In this document: positions 46,618-49,398 of the stretch, piece by piece
Numbering within the stretch: position 1 is the stretch's first letter
How the letters are laid out: every line of letters starts with the position of its first letter
NCBI GenBank assembly: GCA_016874055.1
Contig: VGVG01000010.1
Coordinates: forward strand, 1-49,398
Length of the DNA: 49,398 nt
Source of the DNA: Gammaproteobacteria bacterium
GTDB lineage: Bacteria > Pseudomonadota > Gammaproteobacteria > Steroidobacterales > Steroidobacteraceae
Direction of reading: 5' to 3'
Notes under the pieces: generated by a model
Told to the model about the DNA's origin: nothing
The model's database searches: none
Seen by the model: only the letters and a program-made list of their open reading frames with translations
Program-made: the position numbers and the translations under genes

Positions 46618-46932
46618 TCAGTGCAGTTTCTCGAGAACGTCCTCGATGGCGGCCGTATCGAGATCGCGCACCAGCTTGCCGATGTACTGTTTTTGACGCG
46701 AGAGACCGCCACGCGCCTTGATCCGTCGGGCCTCTCGAACAGCATCGAGCAGGGTTTCTGGAAGGGACAGGCGATTGAGGTCGGGGTCGTTGAGCGCGAT
46801 CAGTCGCTCGCCGAGGGCCTGCGCCGCAAGCGCTACGCGCTTGCGTGAGCTTTTGCTTCGACGTTCATCGGGCGACTCGAGATTGTCCGCCGTGGGCGCA
46901 CACGGCTTCGTATATCTGGGATTTCGGGACAC
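46618..46932 (-). CDS. darP: Truncated DarP/YjgA-like ribosome-associated protein
   Basis: The 104-aa product resembles the first half of YjgA/DarP (DUF615), a 50S assembly factor of 170-185 aa. [20 protein letters not shown] and the helix [20 protein letters not shown] are family-like. It stops after [13 protein letters not shown], where full-length members continue with a second helical half. The only plausible start is GTG at 46932, 17 nt from divergent pmbA. In many gammaproteobacteria darP is next to pmbA, which supports the identity. Whether the half protein works is unknown. Confidence 0.72.
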   Translation of the reverse strand: MSRNPRYTKPCAPTADNLESPDERRSKSSRKRVALAAQALGERLIALNDPDLNRLSLPETLLDAVREARRIKARGGLSRQKQYIGKLVRDLDTAAIEDVLEKLH

Positions 46933-46949
46933 CGCTACAATTCTGCCTC

Positions 46950-48296
46950 ATGTCGCAGCAAGTTGATCCCTCCCGCATCCCCGAGCTCGAATCGGTCGTA
47001 GAGCTGACCTTGGCGGAGGCCCGCTCGGCTGGAGCCTCCCAGGCCGAAGCGGACGCCAGTTTGTCGAAGGGACTGAGCGTCACGGTGCGGCTCGGCGAGG
47101 TCGAGACGGTTGAGTACCAACGCGATCGTACGCTGGGGGTTACCGTTTATTTCGGTAACCGCAAGGGCTCGGCTAGTACCGCCGACCTTTCGGAGATTTC
47201 CGTGCGGGAGACTGTGGCGAAGGCCTGCGCGATTGCTCGTCACACGGCGCTCGACGACTGCGCGGGCCTCGCAGATCCTGAACTACTGGCTACCGACTTC
47301 CCTGATCTTCAACTCGACTTCCCCTGGGATATCACGCCCGATGCAGCGGTGGTGCTCGCACGAGAGTGCGAGGCAGCTGGTCTCGCTGTCGACCCGCGTC
47401 TCAGCAACTCGGAGGGTGCGAGTGTCGGCACTCAGCGGGGTGTACGTGTCTACGGTAATAGTCACGGATTTTTAGCCGGCGATTTCGCTTCGAGCCATTC
47501 GTCGAGCTGCGTACTGCTCGCTCAGGCGGGCGAGGATATGCAGCGTGATTATTGGTACTCCTCCGCACGCGACCCCGCCGATCTTGAAGCTGGCACGTCA
47601 ATTGGTCGTCAAGCCGCGGAGCGTGCAATCGCGAGGCTCGGCGCGCGACGTCTGCCGACGGGCAAGTCGCCGGCGGTTTTTGCACCTGACATTGCGCGCG
47701 GATTCATCGGGCATTTCATTGGGGCTATTCGCGGCGGCGTGCAGTATCGCAAGGCGAGCTATCTGCTCGGGACTGCGGGTCAGCAGGTATTTCCGTCGTG
47801 GGTGCAGATGCATGAGCGACCGCGACTACCTAAGGGTTTTGCGAGTGCAAACTGGGACAGTGAGGGCGTGCGTACGCACGATCGCGAGCTCGTTCACGAT
47901 GGTATCGTCGACGGTTATCTGCTTGGCAGCTACAGCGCGCGCAAGCTCGGCTTGAAAAGTACCGGAAATGCAGGCGGCCTCCACAATTTGCTCGTCGATC
48001 CGTCACGGGGTGCACCTGATCAGAGTGAGTTGCTTAGGCAAATGGGTCGCGGTCTGCTTGTCACCGAACTTATGGGACAGGGCGTGAACGGCGTGACCGG
48101 TGATTACTCGCGCGGTGCGACTGGTTTCTGGGTTGAGAACGGCGAGATCGCGCATCCCGTTCACGAGATCACGATCGCCGGTAATCTCAAAGAACTTTAT
48201 CGCCAAATTGTAGCGATTGGAAGCGACATCGATCTACGCGGTGGAATCCGTACAGGCTCCATACTGGTCGACGGATTTACGATCGCGGGCCAGTGA
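46950..48296 (+). CDS. pmbA: Metalloprotease PmbA/TldE
   Basis: PmbA (TldE) is the partner of TldD in the TldD/E protease; it lacks the HExxxH motif. The ATG at 46950 gives 448 aa (E. coli 450). The open frame extends upstream but has no homology. Landmarks are LGVTVYFGNRKGSAST, the RDYWYS-containing DMQRDYWYSSARDPADLE, and VNGVTGDYSRGATGFWVENG near the end. Its last 20 nt overlap convergent purC. TACAAT at 46936-46941 is a -10-like sequence very close to the start. Confidence 0.94.
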   Translation: MSQQVDPSRIPELESVVELTLAEARSAGASQAEADASLSKGLSVTVRLGEVETVEYQRDRTLGVTVYFGNRKGSASTADLSEISVRETVAKACAIARHTALDDCAGLADPELLATDFPDLQLDFPWDITPDAAVVLARECEAAGLAVDPRLSNSEGASVGTQRGVRVYGNSHGFLAGDFASSHSSSCVLLAQAGEDMQRDYWYSSARDPADLEAGTSIGRQAAERAIARLGARRLPTGKSPAVFAPDIARGFIGHFIGAIRGGVQYRKASYLLGTAGQQVFPSWVQMHERPRLPKGFASANWDSEGVRTHDRELVHDGIVDGYLLGSYSARKLGLKSTGNAGGLHNLLVDPSRGAPDQSELLRQMGRGLLVTELMGQGVNGVTGDYSRGATGFWVENGEIAHPVHEITIAGNLKELYRQIVAIGSDIDLRGGIRTGSILVDGFTIAGQ

Positions 48297-49176
48297 GGCG
48301 CGTCAGCGCCTCACGATATTTTTCGCTGGTCCTGGCAATGATCTCGCGAGGCAGACTTGGCCCCGGCATTTTTTTGTTCCAATCCAACGTCTCCAGATAG
48401 TCACGCACGAACTGCTTGTCGAATGAAGGCGGGCTGATGCCGACTCGATAGGTGTCAGTCGGCCAGAAGCGCGAAGAGTCGGGCGTCAGCACTTCGTCTA
48501 TGAGTACCAAACGTCCAGACTCATCGACTCCGAATTCGAACTTGGTATCTGCGATAATGATACCGCGTTGACGCGAATGTGCAGCTGCGAAGTCGTAGAG
48601 CGCAAGCGAAGTGTCGCGAACCTGTGCGGCAAGCGTTGAGCCAACGAGCGCTTCGACGTCTGCGAAGCTAATGTTCTCGTCGTGCTGACCCGCCGGTGCC
48701 TTGCTCGCCGGCGTGAAGAGCGGTTGCGGAAGACGCTCAGCCAGCTGAAGTCCCTTTGGTAAGGCGATGCCGCAGACCGCGCCGGTGCGTTGATAGTCCT
48801 TCCAACCTGAACCAATGAGATAGCCGCGCACGACGGCCTCGATTGGCAGGGCCTTAAGTCGGCGCACGATAATGGCGCGCCCCAAAAGCAAGGCGCGCTC
48901 GTCTGGATCGAGGGGGAGGCTTTCGAAGCTGAGTTTGGTGAGCTGGTTGGGCACGATGGTCGTCGTATGGCGAAACCAAAACCCCGAAATCTCGGTGAGT
49001 ACGTACCCCTTGTACGGGATGGGGTCGGGTAAAACGACGTCGAAGGCCGATAGTCGGTCCGAAGTGACGATGAGCATGTGGGCGGCATCGATTTCATAGA
49101 TATCGCGCACCTTGCCCGTGTGCAGGCGGCGCATGTGCCTCAGGACCGTGGTGTGTGCCGTCTGGATCTCGTTCAC
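48277..49176 (-). CDS. purC: SAICAR synthetase
   Basis: PurC condenses CAIR with aspartate, the step after PurE/PurK. The 299 aa belong to the longer branch of the family (E. coli PurC has 237). RLHTGKVRDIYEIDAAHMLI and SDRLSAFDVVLPDPIPYKG are near the N-terminus, and VRGYLIGSGWKDYQRTG and DTKFEFGVDESGRLVLIDEV follow. It has its own location between pmbA and djlA, about 1.7 kb from purE. Confidence 0.95.
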   Translation of the reverse strand: MNEIQTAHTTVLRHMRRLHTGKVRDIYEIDAAHMLIVTSDRLSAFDVVLPDPIPYKGYVLTEISGFWFRHTTTIVPNQLTKLSFESLPLDPDERALLLGRAIIVRRLKALPIEAVVRGYLIGSGWKDYQRTGAVCGIALPKGLQLAERLPQPLFTPASKAPAGQHDENISFADVEALVGSTLAAQVRDTSLALYDFAAAHSRQRGIIIADTKFEFGVDESGRLVLIDEVLTPDSSRFWPTDTYRVGISPPSFDKQFVRDYLETLDWNKKMPGPSLPREIIARTSEKYREALTRLTGPRS

Positions 49177-49229
49177 CTCGGATTTTCGCAGTTTCCGGCG
49201 CGCTGCCGGGCGTTGCTAGTATTGCAGCT

Positions 49230-49274
49230 ATGGAATGGGGCGGGAAACTCGTAGGCGGTGCCTTGGGTCTGCTA
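49230..49274 (+). pseudogene. djlA: djlA 5' fragment, interrupted by an insertion element
   Basis: ATG at 49230 begins MEWGGKLVGGALGLL, matching the membrane-anchored N-terminus of DjlA (TerB/DnaJ co-chaperone; E. coli MQYWGKIIGVAVALLMGG). The match stops at the TA at 49273-49274, and the frame ends at a TAA at 49290-49292. IS630 elements insert at TA, and an IS630-like start follows. The C-terminal part of the gene should lie beyond the right edge, if it is still there. Confidence 0.55.
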
Positions 49275-49398
49275 GTGGACTGTAACAACTAAAAAGGTAG
49301 TATGATGGTGTTCATGAGCACGATCACGCTGTTGGACACCGAGCGCACGGAGCTGAGCCAGCGAGCGGCAAGTCGAGTGGGGCGAGCGGATGATGCGC
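49275..49398 (+). mobile_element. Left end of an IS630-family-like insertion sequence
   Basis: Directly after the TA at 49273-49274 the sequence GTGGACTGTAACAACTAAAA begins and leads within 40 nt into a transposase-like open frame. The preceding fragment of djlA stops at this TA. Only 124 nt are in the window, so the inverted repeat cannot be checked against the other end. Confidence 0.5.
49314..49398 (+). CDS. Transposase-like N-terminus (IS630 type), cut by window edge
   Basis: ATG at 49314 reads MSTITLLDTERTELSQRAAS and then RVGRADDA before the window ends. This is like the N-terminal helix-turn-helix start of IS630 transposases (L.T..ER.EL.RRA.SR..RA.DA). In-frame ATGs also exist at 49302 and 49305. 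Only 28 codons are visible. Confidence 0.5.
   Translation, partial: MSTITLLDTERTELSQRAASRVGRADDA

Noticed and set aside
1-49398. tRNA, rRNA or CRISPR features
   Set aside because: No cloverleaf arms, rRNA blocks or regularly spaced direct repeats were seen. Intergenic gaps are short, and the only tandem repeats are the coding repeats at 16383-16532 and the A-tract pair at 43436-43461.

Overview
The window is a GC-rich, gene-dense stretch of a gammaproteobacterial chromosome. The evidence is the S10-spc-alpha ribosomal superoperon without infA or adk, the divergent uvrA/ssb pair, the miaB-phoH-like-ybeY-corC-lnt chain, the leuS-lptE...holA-nadD-rsfS-rlmH cluster, and tldD/pmbA with purK/purE/purC. 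I would guess an early-branching order (Xanthomonadales, Nevskiales or Steroidobacterales type), but the genus cannot be read from the sequence.

Region 1 (1-14213, all +) runs from the 3' end of tufA through 28 translation, secretion and transcription genes: rpsJ, rplCDWB, rpsS, rplV, rpsC, rplP, rpmC, rpsQ, rplNXE, rpsNH, rplFR, rpsE, rpmD, rplO, secY, rpmJ, rpsMKD, rpoA, rplQ. tufA and rpsJ are only 17 nt apart, so there is no room for a classical S10 leader there. Instead a 282-nt spacer with five consecutive hairpins lies between rpsJ and rplC. A good sigma70-like promoter overlaps the end of rpmJ and would drive the alpha operon.

Region 2 (14214-20178) holds a decayed mscL, a Xaa-Pro dipeptidase (pepQ), a tiny Ala/Pro/Glu repeat lipoprotein with its own promoter and terminator, a GNAT acetyltransferase and uvrA. 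Region 3 (20179-30759, all +) holds ssb, then miaB-phoH-like-ybeY-corC-lnt with overlapping stops and starts, a Do-family protease, leuS and lptE.

Region 4 (30760-37813) breaks the usual lptE-holA neighbourhood. It contains an unrecognised small protein with an HEAAH motif and then a leftward block: a ZnuD-like TonB-dependent receptor with a His/Asp/Glu loop, a ZrgA-like periplasmic protein, an ABC ATPase, an FtsX-type permease, a DUF3299 protein, hinT and pip. A near-consensus Zur box sits 30 nt upstream of the receptor. I read this as a zinc-starvation operon related to zrgABCDE of Vibrio.

Region 5 (37814-49398) resumes housekeeping: holA-nadD-rsfS-rlmH-maf-rng-nitrilase-tldD, with purK-purE and a half-length darP in the opposite direction, then pmbA, purC and finally djlA. 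djlA is cut after about 15 codons, apparently by an IS630-like element whose transposase start is the last thing visible. No tRNA, rRNA or CRISPR array was found.
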